From contig OZ024873.1 of the NCBI GenBank assembly GCA_964017185.1, forward strand, positions 50,888,760-50,952,759: DNA of 64,000 bases, given 5' to 3'. The stretch comes from Rugalucina vietnamica. Lineage: Eukaryota; Mollusca; Bivalvia; Lucinida; Lucinidae. The notes beneath the pieces were generated by a model, which was not told where the DNA came from, made no database searches, and saw only the letters and a list, made by a program, of their open reading frames with translations. Numbering within the stretch: the first letter of the stretch is position 1; each line of letters starts with the position of its first letter. Below are positions 12,720 through 25,519 of this stretch, in pieces. The position numbers and the translations under genes are program-made.

Positions 12720-13224
12720 TTAAAATGATTAAAAGCCCTGTTTTCAATGCTTTGGCGTGGAGTTGTTTGGCTTGGCACAAGTTCATAAGTTACCTGCTAG
12801 CACAACAAAACAGTGTCATACATTAAGTGCAATGAGAACCAGTGACAGCTACATTAGCCCAACTCAGTGACTGAGCTATCATTTGGGTGTTCTGTTTCAT
12901 TCCTGCAGAGTTTTCAGCGGCAATGCTTAGCACTCTTGCAATGCTTCTACAGAACGAATGTTGGCATCTGAAAGAATGCTGAAAGATATACTTGTTAATA
13001 CTGCTCTATCTCCAGATGCTTGCAAAACAACTTTGGTCATGCTGGAAGAACTCCTATTGTGTATTTTTAGAAAAAAATGCTGCATTGTGTAATTGTGACC
13101 TGATACAGCAACTCCACAACACAGTGAATTATTAGAATGACAAGTGACAACATCTATTTTGAGTATAACTACATGTAAATTTGTGTTTCAGCAGCATTCT
13201 GTGCAATCCTACAGCAACCATGGA

Positions 13225-16200
13225 TGGATAAAATGATACACAAAGCCTTTAGGCCAAAAGTATGGATAACATGAAACACAAAACTTTTTAGTCCAAAAGT
13301 ATGGATAACAGGATGCACAAAACCTTTTAGGGCAAAAGTATGGATAACATGATACACAAAACCTTTTAGGCCAAAAATATGGATAACATGAAACACAAAC
13401 CTTTTCAGGCCAAAAGTATGGATAACATGAGACACAAAACTTTTTAGGCCAAAAGTATGGATAACATGAGACACAAAACCTTTTAGTCCAAAATTGTGGA
13501 TAACATGTTACACAAAACCTTTAGGCCAAAAGTAAAACTATGGATAACATGATACACAAAACTTTAAGGCCTAAGTTATGGATAACATGATACACTAGAC
13601 CTTTAGGCCTAAATTATGGATAACATGATACACTAAACCTTAAGGCCAAAAGTATGGATAACATGATAGACTAAACCTTTAGGCCAAAAGTATTGATAAC
13701 ATGATACACTAAACCTTTAGGCCAAAAGTATGGATAACATGATACACAAAACCTTTAGGCCAAAAGTAAAACTATGGATAACATGATACACAAAACCTTT
13801 TAGGCCTAAATTATGGATAACATGATACACTAAACCTTTAGGCCAAAAGTATGGATAACATGATACACAAAACCTTAAGGCCAAAAGTATGGATAACATG
13901 ATACACAAAACCTTTAGGCCAAAAGTAAAACTATGGATAACATGATACACAAAACCTTTTAGGCCAAAATTATGGATAACATGATACACTAAACCTTTAG
14001 GCCAAAAGTATGGATAACATGATACACAAAAACCTTTAGGCCAAAAGTAAAACTATGGATAACATGATACACAAAACCTTTTATGCCAAAATTATGGATA
14101 ACATGATACACAAAACCTTTAGACCAAAAGTAAAACTATAGATAACATGATACACAAAACCTTTTATGCCAAAATTATGGATAACATCATACACAAAACC
14201 TTTTAGGCCTAAATTATGGATAACATGATACACAAAACCTTTAGGCCAAAAGTAAAACTATGGATAACATGATACTCAAAACCTTTAGGCCAAAAGTAAA
14301 ACTATGGATTACATGATACACAAAACCTTTTAGGCCAAAGGTATGGATATCATGATACACAAAACCTTTAGGCCAAAAGTAAAACTATGGATAACATGAT
14401 ACACAAAACCTTTTAGGCCAAAATTATGGATAACATGATACACTAGACCTTTAGGCCAAAAGTATGGATAACATGATACACAAAACCTTTTAGGCCTAAA
14501 TTATGGATAACATGATACACTAAACCTTAAGGCCAAAAGTATGGATAACATGATAGACTAAACCTTTAGGCCAAAAGTATTGATAACATGATACACTAAA
14601 CCTTTAGGCCAAAAGTATGGATAACATGATACACAAAACCTTTAGGCCAAAAGTAAAACTATGGATAACATGATACACAAAACCTTTTAGGCCTAAATTA
14701 TGGATAACATGATACACTAAACCTTTAGGCCAAAAGTATGGATAACATGATACACAAAACCTTAAGGCCAAAAGTATGGATAACATGATACACAAAACCT
14801 TTAGGCCAAAAGTAAAACTATGGATAACATGATACACAAAACCTTTTAGGCCAAAATTATGGATAACATGATACACTAAACCTTTAGGCCAAAAGTATGG
14901 ATAACATGATACACAAAAACCTTTAGGCCAAAAGTAAAACTATGGATAACATGATACACAAAACCTTTTATGCCAAAATTATGGATAACATGATACACAA
15001 AACCTTTAGACCAAAAGTAAAACTATGGATAACATGATACACAAAACCTTTTATGCCAAAATTATGGATAACATGATACACAAAACCTTTAGGCCAAAAG
15101 TAAAACTATGGATAACATGATACACAAAACCTTTTAGGCCAAAATTATGGATAACATGATACACTAAACCTTTAGGCCAAAAGTATGGATAACATGATAC
15201 ACAAAAACCTTTAGGCCAAAAGTAAAACTATGGATAACATGATACACAAAACCTTTTATGCCAAAATTATGGATAACATGATACACAAAACCTTTAGACC
15301 AAAAGTAAAACTATGGATAACATGATACACAAAACCTTTTATGCCAAAATTATGGATAACATGATACACAAAACCTTTAGACCAAAAGTAAAACTATGGA
15401 TAACATGATACACAAAACCTTTTATGCCAAAATAATGGATAACATGATACACAAAACCTTTAGACCAAAAGTAAAACTATGGATAACATGATACACAAAA
15501 CCTTTTATGCCAAAATTATGGATAACATCATACACAAAACCTTTTAGGCCTAAATTATGGATAACATGATACACAAAACCTTTAGGCCAAAAGTAAAACT
15601 ATGGATAACATGATACTCAAAACCTTTAGGCCAAAAGTAAAACTATGGATTACATGATACACAAAACCTTTTAGGCCAAAAGTATGGATATCATGATACA
15701 CAAAACCTTTAGGCCAAAAGTAAAACTATGGATAACATGATACACAAAACCTTTTAGTCCAAAATTATGGATAACATGATACACAAAATCTTTAGGCCAA
15801 AAGTAGAACTATGGATAGCATAATACACAAAACCTTTTAGGCCAAAATTATGGATAACATGATACACAAAACCTTTAGGCCAAAAGTAAAACTATGGATA
15901 ACATGATACACAAAACCCTTAGGCCAAAATTATGGATAACATGATACACAAAACCTTTAGGCCCAAACTAAAACTATGGATAACATGATACACAAAACCC
16001 TTAGGCCTAAATTATGGATAACATGATACACAAAACCTTAAGGCCAAAAGTAAAACTATGGATAACATGATACACAAAACCCTTAGGCCAAAATTATGGA
16101 TAACATGATACTCAAAACCTTTAGGCCCAAACTAAAACTATGGATAACATGATACACAAAACCCTTAGGCCTAAATTATGGATAACATGATACACAAAAC

Positions 16201-16770
16201 CTTAAGGCCAAAAGTAAAATTATGGATAACATGATACACAAAACCTTTTAGGCATAAAGTATGGATAATATGATACACAAAACCCATAGGCCAAAATTAT
16301 GGATAACATGATACACAAAACCTTTTGGCCAAAAGTAAAACTATAGATAACATGATACACAAAACCTTTTAGGCCAAAATTATGGATAACATGATACACA
16401 AAACCTTTTAGGCCAAAAGTAAAATTATGGATAACATGATACACAAAACCTTTTAGGCCTAAAGTATGGATAACATGATACACAAAACCTTTAGGCCAAA
16501 CGTATGGATAACATGATACACAAATCCTTTAGGCCAAAAGTAAAACTATGGATAACATGATAGACAAAACCTTTTAGGCCAAAATTATGGATAACATGAT
16601 GCACAAAACCTTTTTGGCCAAATGTATGGATAACATGATACACAAAATCTTTTTGGCCAAAAGTAACACTATGGATAACATGATAGTCATCATACACAAA
16701 ACCTTTTAGACCAAAAGTATGGATAATTATGAAACACAAAACTTTTAAGGCCAAAAGTAAATAACTTGAT
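13225..16770. repeat. 3.5-kb satellite of 39- and 44-bp monomers with higher-order repeats
   Basis: The monomer reads TATGGATAACATGATACACA followed by AAACCTTTTAGGCCAAAAT (39 bp); a longer form carries AGTAAAAC (44 bp). The two often alternate. A block at 13717-13989 recurs at 14604-14876 with an identical minus-strand translation, giving a higher-order period of about 887 bp. The stop-free stretches on the minus strand (repeated YHVIH-FGLKGFV) are produced by the repeat and are not counted as genes. Confidence 0.95.
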
Positions 16771-17162
16771 TAGTACAGAAATTACAGAAGTGTGTTTCAG
16801 CAATTACACTGCCCTCATTTCTCTGCATTTAATAGACAACTAAGTGTGTGAAGCAGTGGTGTAGGAAAGATTTTGAATATTTTATGAGTTTTCCCTCTGG
16901 ATGAGATCTTCATGTACTGTAAATGTCCTAAATTGCAACATGCAAGAATGCTTGCTGTGGATATATTTAAAACTGTAAAGCTTGTTTTTTCCTGTTGCAG
17001 TGAAATAATTGTACAACTACTTAGTAACGACCCTGAACAGACTGCAAGAAGAGTAGTCACATCTGGGTCTGCACTATATCTGTCTGAAACTTTTGGTATA
17101 GCTTTGGTTGTTTTAAAAGCTATTTGTTGGTACAAAGGGGGCAAGTTGCAGATGGGTTTTTA

Positions 17163-20150
17163 GCTCACTTGTAAGAAAGTACAGGAAGAGCTATAGCAAT
17201 CACCCCTGCTTCGGCGTTCGTGTTGCTCAAATGTTAAAGTTTTTAGCTCGCCTGCACGAAGTGCATAGAGCTATTGTAGTCACCTCGGTCGTCTCCTTTT
17301 ACGTTTACGTGTACGTCCGCGTCACACTTTCGGTTAAAGTTTTTTATAAGTCTATATTTCTTGACCATGTTGATGGATCAAGTTGATACTTTGCATGTTG
17401 CTAGATCACGGCTAACAAACCTTTAAATGGGTAACCGTCGGTTAAGAAAGAAAATCCGATTCATGCCCTTCCGGTTCCGCATATGAAGACCAAAAAAAGG
17501 TAAACAAAACATACACTACTACGATCGATTGATGATTATATTTTAGTACAGAGATATATCGATTATCTATGAATGCTATTTTGTCACTTATTTACTATTG
17601 TAAGTCAGCACCAAAGTAGCTCGCAAAATAGTTTGATGGTCTTTGAGTGATTTATTCCCTTTTTCGAACCTGGTGTTACAACACGGCTAAAGTCGGCGAA
17701 ATACAATTAAAAAATTGGACAATTTGCTGGTAAATATCAAATTTTAGTGATTGTTCCACGACAAATTTACATATATATATTAACTAAATTGCAACTGATG
17801 TCTGTGCCAGTATTTCGTTGTGTTAGTGCCCGGCATTACCGATTTGAAGGGAAGGAAAAGATGGTTACGCATTTAATCATTAAAATATGAAGGATATATT
17901 TCAAGATACGTTTGAAAACCACTACCGGTTCAAGTTATGGTATTTATTTTCCCTGTAAAGCATTTTGAATGACATAAAACCAGGAAAAATAAATTAAAGT
18001 ATAAAGAATGCTGTAAAATCGTCTTCATGAACAGGAATATCATACATGTGAACTATTGTATTACAGATATTGCATAGACAGTTTGTATTATTTTATATCA
18101 AATATTTTCACTGCAAATATCACAAACACACCAATTTGAGTTAGCACCTATTAGGAGAGGACGAGAGAATGTGACAATTAAAACTTCAGCGTAAAACTAT
18201 TAACAAAAACAAAAACTTTAATACATGCGTTTTATTATGATTATATTGCTATCATTCTAATGATTAAATTCGTAACCGAAATGTTGACACAACTTTTAAC
18301 CACATATGCATAGAATGCAGTTGCCAGAGGCAACGAAACTGTCAACAGACTTCACACAATGTTAAAATCATCTGCATGCTGTATTGCTTTCCATTAATAT
18401 GGACGTAATGAGCGGAAATCTAAAAATATCCCTGCGACTGACCCACATTTTCATCGTGTACAATGCAATCCCAACATGTGTTTTGGGGTAGGGAATAAAA
18501 ATCATGATTTATAATTTATAAAGAAACGTTTCTGGAAATCCTTTGGGGTCCAAATATAGCAAAGTCTAACGAATAAAATAGCATTGAGAGAATTATAATA
18601 TCTGTCTTCGAATCAAAATATTTTATTCGGAAACACGAGCTGCAAAAGTTTGTTTACCTTTTGTTGGTCATCTGATGCGAAACCGAAAGAACGTGAATCG
18701 GATTTCTTTTCTTAACCGTGGTTACGCATTTAAAGTTTTGTTAGCCGTGTAGATAATGGTCTGAAGTTTTACGCAGTACCATCATGACCCACCCTGGGTG
18801 ACCTTGAGGTCAAGGTCACAGACTTAGAAATTTTTTGTTTAAGTATTGATGGATTGAGTTGATACTTTGCATGTTGCTAGATATTGGTCTGAAGTTTTAC
18901 GCAGTACCATCATGACCCACCCTGGGTTACCTTGAGGTCAAGGTCACGGACTTAGAAATTTTGTGTTTAAGTTTTTGGTTAAAGTTTTTGTAAGTCTATA
19001 TCTCTTAACCATATTGATGGATTGAGTTGATACTTTGCATGTTGCTAGATATTGGTCTGAAGTTTTACGCAGTACCATCATGACCCACCCTGGGTTACCT
19101 TGAGGTCAAGGACACGGACTTAGAAATTTTGTGTTTAAGTTTTTGGTTAAAGTTTTTGTAAGTCTATATCTCTTGACCATATTGATGGATTGAGTTGATA
19201 CTTTGCATGTTGCTAGATATTGGTCTGAAGTTTTATGCAGTACCATCATGACCCACTGTCGGTGACCTTGAGGTCAAGGTCACGACCCACTCTCGGTGAC
19301 CTTGAGGTCAAGGTCACAGACTTAGAAATTTTGTGTTTAAGTTTTTGATTTAAGTTTTTGTAAGTCTATATCTCTTGACCATGTTGATTGATCAAGTTGA
19401 TACTTCGCGTGTTGGTAGATATTGGTCTGAAGTTTTATACAGTACCATCATGACCTGCCCTGGGTGACCTTGAGGTCAAGGTCACAGACTTAGAAATTTT
19501 GTGTTAAATTTTTTGGTTAAAGTCTAAATCTCTTGAACATGTTGATGGATAAAGTTGATACTTGCATGTTGATAGATATTGGTCTCAGGTTTTGTGCTGT
19601 ACATCACAACTCACCTGGATGACCTTGAGGTCAGGGTCACAGACTTGGAAGTTTTGTGTTTAAGTTTTGGTTAATGTTTTTTTAAGTCTTTATCTCTTGA
19701 ACATGTAGATTGATCAAGTTGATACTTTGCATTGGTCTGAAGTTTTATGTTGTACCATCATGACCCACCTGAGTGACCTTGAGGTCAAGGTCATGGGTCA
19801 TAGATTTTAACAGATGTAGTGGCAAAGCACAAGTTAGGCGAGCTACGCTGTCCTGCGACAGCTCTTATAGGTTAAAGTTTTTATAAGTCTATATCTCTTG
19901 AACATATTGATGGATCAAGTTGATACATTGCATGTTTGTAGATATTGGTCTGAAGTTTTATGCAGTGTCATTAGATGTATCAAGTTGATACTTTGCATGT
20001 TTGTAAATATTGGTCTTAAGTTTTATGCTGTAACATCACAACCCACCTGAGTGACCTTGAGGTCAAGGTCATGGGTCATAGATTTTGATAGGTTTGGTGG
20101 CAAAGCACAAGTCAGGCGAGCTACGCTGTCCTCCTACAGCTCCTATTATA
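17163..20150. mobile_element. Tandem-monomer element with terminal hairpins, ~170-bp monomers, interrupted by a transposon
   Basis: It starts near 17163-17245 with AGCTCGCCTG and a hairpin-like GAGCTATTG, then a (TACGT)-type run. Monomers (18750-20110) contain 'GTTGATACTTTGCATGTTG', a tract ending ATCATGACCCACC and GAGGTCAAGGTCAC. Closing sequences GGCGAGCTACGCTGTCC with a GCTGTC...GACAGC hairpin occur near 19833-19868 and again, degenerate, near 20113-20147, so there are two ends. The 1.34-kb element at 17407-18749 is inserted in its first part. Confidence 0.75.
17407..18749. mobile_element. 1.34-kb non-autonomous transposon, TIR CACGGCTAAC, TSD TAGAT, nested in a tandem-repeat element
   Basis: About 100 bp at 17407-17510 is the imperfect inverse of 18650-18749. 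TAGAT precedes (17402-17406) and follows (18750-18754) it. The interrupted host repeat reads continuously across the site (GTTGCTAGATATTGGTCTG in neighbouring monomers), so the empty site is known. No coding frame was recognised in the 1.1-kb interior. CAC ends plus a 5-bp duplication again suggest a Transib/RAG-like or similar mobiliser. Confidence 0.88.
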
Positions 20151-20474
20151 TTGATTGTTTAATATAGATGATTTAACAACCATGTATGTATATTATGTGA
20201 GTTTTCAATTTTTATAGTATTCTGTATGCGGGCTCAGCTTTAGACAAACATGACATGCAAACAAAATAATGAAGCAAATCAAGTAAAAATTTGCAGTCTA
20301 AAACATTGATTGTACATACATGATTTAGTTTTCATGTAAAAGCAGGACCTTGACCCAAGGTCATTGAGATATCAAAATTAGGTCACAGCTGGGTGCTGTA
20401 GGGAGTAAAATATGTCTTCCTCAATGAGACAAACTGGCAGAGGTAGTTTCCAAATCCATGGCAAGATCTCTCGA

Positions 20475-21535
20475 TTTGGAGTCTTACTCTCTACCACTTA
20501 TGCACCTACTCTTAGTCACTATACGTATGTCCCTTTACCATGCAAAGTAGTTGTTGGTGAGTTTAATGAGTCTTACTCTCTACCACTTACGCACCTACTC
20601 TTAGTCACTATACGTATGTCCCTTTACCATGCAAAGTAGTTGTTGGTGAGTTTAATGAGTCTTACTCTCTACCACTTACGCACCTACTCTTAGTCACTAT
20701 ACGTATGTCCCTTTACCATGCAAAGTAGTTGTTGGTGAGTTTAATGAGTCTTACTCTCTACCACTTACGCACCTACTCGTAGTCACTATACGTATGTCCC
20801 TTTACCATGCAAAGTAGTTGTTGGTGAGTTTAATGAGTCTTACTCTCTACCACTTACGCACCTACTCTTAGTCACTATACGTATGTCCCTTTACCATGCA
20901 AAGTAGTTGTTGGTGAGTTTAATGAGTCTTACTCTCTACCACTTACGCACCTACTCTTAGTCACTATACGTATGTCCCTTTACCATGCAAAGTAGTTGTT
21001 GGTGAGTTTAATGAGTCTTACTCTCTACCACTTACGCACCTACTCTTAGTCACTATACGTATGTCCCTTTACCATGCAAAGTAGTTGTTGGTGAGTTTAA
21101 TGAGTCTTACTCTCTACCACTTACGCACCTACTCTTAGTCACTATACGTATGTCCCTTTACCATGCAAAGTAGTTGTTGGTGAGTTTAATGAGTCTTACT
21201 CTCTACCACTTACGCACCAACTCTTAGTCACTATACGTATGTCCCTTTACCATGCAAAGTAGTTGTTGGTGAGTTTAATGAGTCTTACTCTCTACCACTT
21301 ACGCACCTACTCTTAGTCACTATACGTATGTCCCTTTACCATGCAAAGTAGTTGTTGGTGAGTTTAATGAGTCTTACGCACCAACTCTTAGTCACTATAC
21401 GTATGTCCCTTTACCATGCAAAGTAGTTGTTGGTGAGTTTAATGAGTCTTACTCTCTACCACTTACGCACCTACTCTTAGTCACTATACGTATGTCCCTT
21501 TACCATGCAAAGTAGTTGTTGGTGAGTTTAATGCT
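20475..21535. repeat. Homogeneous 89-bp tandem repeat, about 12 copies
   Basis: The unit contains GAGTCTTACTCTCTACCACT, TACGCACCTACTCTTAGTCA and CTATACGTATGTCCC. Spacing of the GTTTAATGAG block is exactly 89 bp (20561, 20650, 20739). Copies differ by only a few bases (for example CCTACT/CCAACT). One copy near 21370 lacks part of the unit. Such uniformity implies recent expansion or ongoing homogenisation. Confidence 0.95.
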
Positions 21536-21539
21536 GCTA

Positions 21540-23500
21540 TTGCTTTTTGACATTACGACATTAAGGTCAATCTCTTTGAACAGATAATCTCTATTTCCGA
21601 CACCAGTTACATGCTAGCCAGGTATTCATGAGGCGAACTGAATCAGAAAGGAATGGAATTGATTCTTTCATAGTATGCCAAGCAATAATTTAATAAGCTG
21701 GATATCCATTCACGTTTATGATTCTGGAAACAAGATTTCATGGATTTTCTATAAAATACTGGTGTTAAATGTGCTCTGGTATTTATACAATTACCATAAA
21801 GTGGCCGAGTTTAATCAGCATACAGAAAATACCAAGCTTTACTGGTCATTTTATAAATGGTCAGAAATGTTTTGATGACTAAACCGGTAGGCTTTGTCTT
21901 TGAGTTAAAAAATAAATGGAAGAACTTTTGCTATACTGCGGTAAAAGGATTTAAAACATTTATTATATGAACCAGTCTTCGGGGTTTCCGACCAGGCCTG
22001 ACTCAAACCGTTCTGTACAATCACAGAAGAAGATGAGAAGCTTGGAATTGTAGATTTAAGAAGCAGAGAAATTGCACTATCTGTGTAACTGCACAGCGGA
22101 TCAGTGCCTTTATTTTTGATACACAGAATAGCATAATCACTCTATATTATAATGAGCACTTCAATCAGAAATTTCAAGCTTTTAGCATTCTTCTGAGAAT
22201 TTATAGGCTGGTTTGTGTCGAACAGGGTCGGAAACCCTAAAGACTGGCTTGTATAGATTTACTTTGGAAGCAGAATTCCCCCATTATTCCACATAGACAC
22301 TGTAATTAACAGTTTTATCCAGCATTTTATACCCTTCCCATCTTCTCCAGATCCCCATAAATTGCCGGCGAAAAAAACAAGATTACGCACTGGCTTGATT
22401 GGGCTGATTTAATTTACTTGTCCTATCGGAATGCTAGCAGTGCTTCGATGGAAGCGTCTCACTTCTAATTGACTTAATCACATTTCAGTTTCATCTTAGA
22501 TTGAATCTATAACTAGTCTCCAGGCAAATAAGTTTACCATCGATAAGAATAATGTGATCAGTCCTAGTCGAATGCCTTAACTGTCGACGATCTGCATACT
22601 AACAAAGCGAGGACAGTTTTATTTGATTTTAGCAGTCACGGGAATCTTTGGTAACATTTTTCTTCATTTTCAGTGTGAAAGCTTCTTCCTTTAAAAGTAT
22701 ACATTTTTGTATTTTAGAGGGCTGTCCCCTGTATACATGTATCTGAATTGGCCAGCTGACTACAGCATACTGAATATTGTACAATACATGTATATTGTTG
22801 GATCCAAATTTTGTCTTTAATATATAGGGCTGTCTGAATTATTTCAAATAGTGTCTGGTTAAATCAGACATTTTGTTATTCCCAAGATACAGGTTTCATG
22901 TCATATGAATTTTTACATTCTCTAAAGCAAAATATCTAATACAATTTATCAGCCCAGTTATGCAGTTAGTAGTATGGCTTCATTTGATTTGTGTCCGGGG
23001 CTCACATCTGGCTCCAAGATCATAAAACTTGTTTCATGCTCATTTTTTACTCAGCGGAGACTGAAATTTATCATGCTCATAAATGTTAAAATGCCAACAA
23101 TTATTGGCATTTTAACATATGAGCAAGATAACTTACTGGCTTTGATAATCTAAATCTTATTTTTTTCTACCAGCTTAAATTGCTTAATTCAGTGTTTATA
23201 GTGTCAGCAGTTAAACTTTCTGTCTCAGCTGAGTTGTACATGAAAAAAAATATGAAATCAGGGCCCAGGCGGGATTCCTGCATGATCTTTTACTCCTGAG
23301 AATGTGGTGAACCATTTCTGTTATATTAGGCACATTATTCAAAAGGTTTCCAGTGGATGCAAATGTAAACACTTGGACAATTTCCATTTTTCTTTCTTTT
23401 GAGCTGGGTGATCTACATATTGCCATACATAGTTTTAATTCCTGTGTGCTTCATCTTTAAGAATTGATTTCTGTACTTGTTTATTCAAGAATAGTTTTGA
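21540..23500. other. Intergenic sequence with worn repeats, no gene seen
   Basis: Apart from the degenerate family-A copy at 21969-22252 and a palindrome AAATGCCAACAATTATTGGCATTT near 23090-23115 (core of the TTATAAAAC-type element), I see nothing coding. Confidence 0.6.
21969..22252. mobile_element. Degenerate symmetrical family-A element
   Basis: Both long arms are present: CTTCGGGGTTTCCGACCAGG at the left and ...GGTCGGAAACCCTAAAGACTGG at the right. The core is eroded. Confidence 0.75.
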
Positions 23501-23509
23501 ACTTTTGAG

Positions 23510-23793
23510 CATCAGGATAACATGTCCATGAAATGTATACCCCCTTAAACACCACTTTTATACAGTAAGACTGGGGTTAACAGGCTTACACAGGCTTACA
23601 CATTTTTCTTATTTTTTTTTATCCAAAACATTGATTGTGGGTACTTGTTCTTGCGGTTCTAACATGTACCCACAATCAATGTTTTGAGCAAAAATATTAA
23701 AACTGACATCTATCAAAATTTTTCCAATGAAATTTTTATCTTTTTTGAAGGCGCAAAAATCGCTGTATATTGCATGGACGAGTTTTCGTAATG
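23510..23793. mobile_element. Family-D foldback element
   Basis: About 280-bp foldback whose edges read CATCAGGATAACATG and GTTTTCGTAATG. The centre pairs ACATTGATTGTGGGTACTTG with its inverse around a short AGAACC/GGTTCT stem. Confidence 0.82.
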
Positions 23794-24251
23794 CTAAGGT
23801 GAAAGAGCCTGGAGTCACCTATGTAAATCTTTTTGAAATTCTAACCTTTAGCAATTCAGAGACATAAAACAGTCTCATTATCTGTGAAAATGGAAGCAAA
23901 GTAGAAGCCTCTGGCAAAAACATTGTCATTAGAGGGATTTCGAAATCTGAGACTTGGTAATATACCAGAGGTATACACTAGCTGTGTCAGCCATCACTCT
24001 TTAAGGAGACTGTTTTTGTTTGAAGATTCTCTATAGCTGGAAAAGTGTTGATGTTTTCAGTCAGGGCCTGCATGAGTGGTGAACAAACTGTAGAAATCGG
24101 CTTATTCATGCATTTCATTACCGGTATACCTGAGAACCTTTCTTGTTAAAATATGTCATAATTGAGCAGGATAAATTTTAGTCTGACAGCTGAGTTGAGC
24201 ATATCCTAAGAGCTGTGTTTAATATTATCAGCACATTTATCCATATGCTTT

Positions 24252-24584
24252 CAAAACCAATGGTGGTCAAGTGGTAATATGGGCCCCCATTTATTGGGGC
24301 CTAAGAAATAGGCTGCTTCGTTGTGCCTCCAGGCAAAGCTTATGCTTAATGACTGACCATCTTCATAATTACTGGTTTAAGGTTATGAACCGCTCATGTC
24401 TAAGGCTGCCTCAAGTCAAAGCATCCATATATATATTTAAGCTTTATTGGCTTAGTTGGGTGTAATATCTTAGAACCACTTTTGGGGTACACTTAGTCCC
24501 ATAAAATGGAGGCAAGGTCCCAAAATGACCATAGCTGTTGACTGGGACGGTAAGCATCAATTAAAACAAACAAAGCTTTCAAAA
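24252..24584 (+). mobile_element. ~330-bp retroposon (SINE-like)
   Basis: It ends with GTCCCATAAAATGGAGGCAA, TGACCATAGCTGTTGACTGG and GCATCAATTAAAACAAACAAA. A second copy is inverted at 1717-2040. tRNA-like boxes are weak, so the source RNA is unclear. Confidence 0.75.
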
Positions 24585-24664
24585 CTCAAAATGTACAGAT
24601 CATGAGTATTCATTTTTAGTGTCTATAATTGAACCTTAATGGAAATACAACTGTACCTCCAACA

Positions 24665-24941
24665 GTACGAAAACTTTCCCATGCAATATACAGAGATTTT
24701 TTAAGTTTTAAAAAATGAAAATTTTCAGTAGAAAAATTTTGATATTTTTCTTATTTTTGCTCAAAACATAGATTGTGGGTACATGTTAGAACCACCTCGA
24801 CGAGGCGGTTCTAACGAGTACCCACAATCTATGTTTTGGAGCAAAAATAAGAAAAATAGGTATACCCCTACATACCCCAGTTTTGCTATATAAAAGTGGG
24901 GTATAAGGGGGTATTTATTTCACTGACTTGTTTTCCTGATG
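24665..24941. mobile_element. Family-D foldback element, well preserved
   Basis: Central arms of about 65 bp (ATTTTTCTTATTTTTGCTC, AACATAGATTGTGGGTAC, GTTAGAACC) meet at CACCTCGACGAGGCGG and are then inverted. Outer ends GTACGAAAAC and GTTTTCCTGATG. Confidence 0.88.
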
Positions 24942-25304
24942 AAAGACTCAGATTTTCATGGGAAGCTGCCGGCTCTAAGTATAGTTTTGTTTGAACTTTT
25001 GTTGCTGCCTGTGTTTTGACTAAATTTTCATGTCTGTGGATAGACGCTGTTCTATAGCTGGAAACCGATATCATGAGGTAATTAGCTGGCAAATCTAATT
25101 TGAAATTGTCCCCGATCGGAAATTGTAAAACATTTAAATGTTATTATTTGTAGTGTTATATTCCATTAACAAAAGGTATGATTGCAGCTTGTTACGATCG
25201 TTACCTGTAATTACTGACATTTTCTCAGAAACAGTGCATTCATATTGATTAGCATTTAGATCTAGTTTTGTTTTGCATGAAATCTGCATAAATATAAATT
25301 TGTT

Positions 25305-25492
25305 ACAGTTCAACCTCATTATAACACGCCTCATTATAAGGTGGTTTTCAATATATCACGGCCATGTCATGGCTCCCAAAATGATTATTTTGCTATATGT
25401 CTACTGTAAATAACCTCATTATAACACGGTTCTCTTATAACACGGTCTGTTTCCTTGGACCCCAATGATAGCATTATAATGAGGTTGACCTA
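25305..25492. mobile_element. pogo/Tigger-like MITE, TA target
   Basis: Termini CAGTTCAACCTCATTATAAC and ATTATAATGAGGTTGACC flanked by TA. Interior block GGCTCCCAAAATGATTATTTTG is shared with the copies at 11.1, 54.3 and 63.7 kb. The family label rests on TA target and terminal sequence. Confidence 0.8.
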
Positions 25493-25519
25493 TACTTATG
25501 CAATAGTCATTTGTAACCA

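Noticed and set aside
13717-16754. Several 87-90-residue open frames with repeated YHVIH-FGLKGF peptides
   Set aside because: They are translations of the 39/44-bp satellite. The frame survives because monomer lengths happen to avoid stops, and there is no start context, splice signal or non-repetitive part.
13225-16770. CRISPR array
   Set aside because: Monomers are contiguous without unique spacers, the context is a eukaryotic intergenic region, and no cas-like genes are present.
16912-17163. Open frames on both strands near 17 kb as a small gene
   Set aside because: No recognised domain, no fitting splice sites, and the stretch runs into the start of a repeat element.
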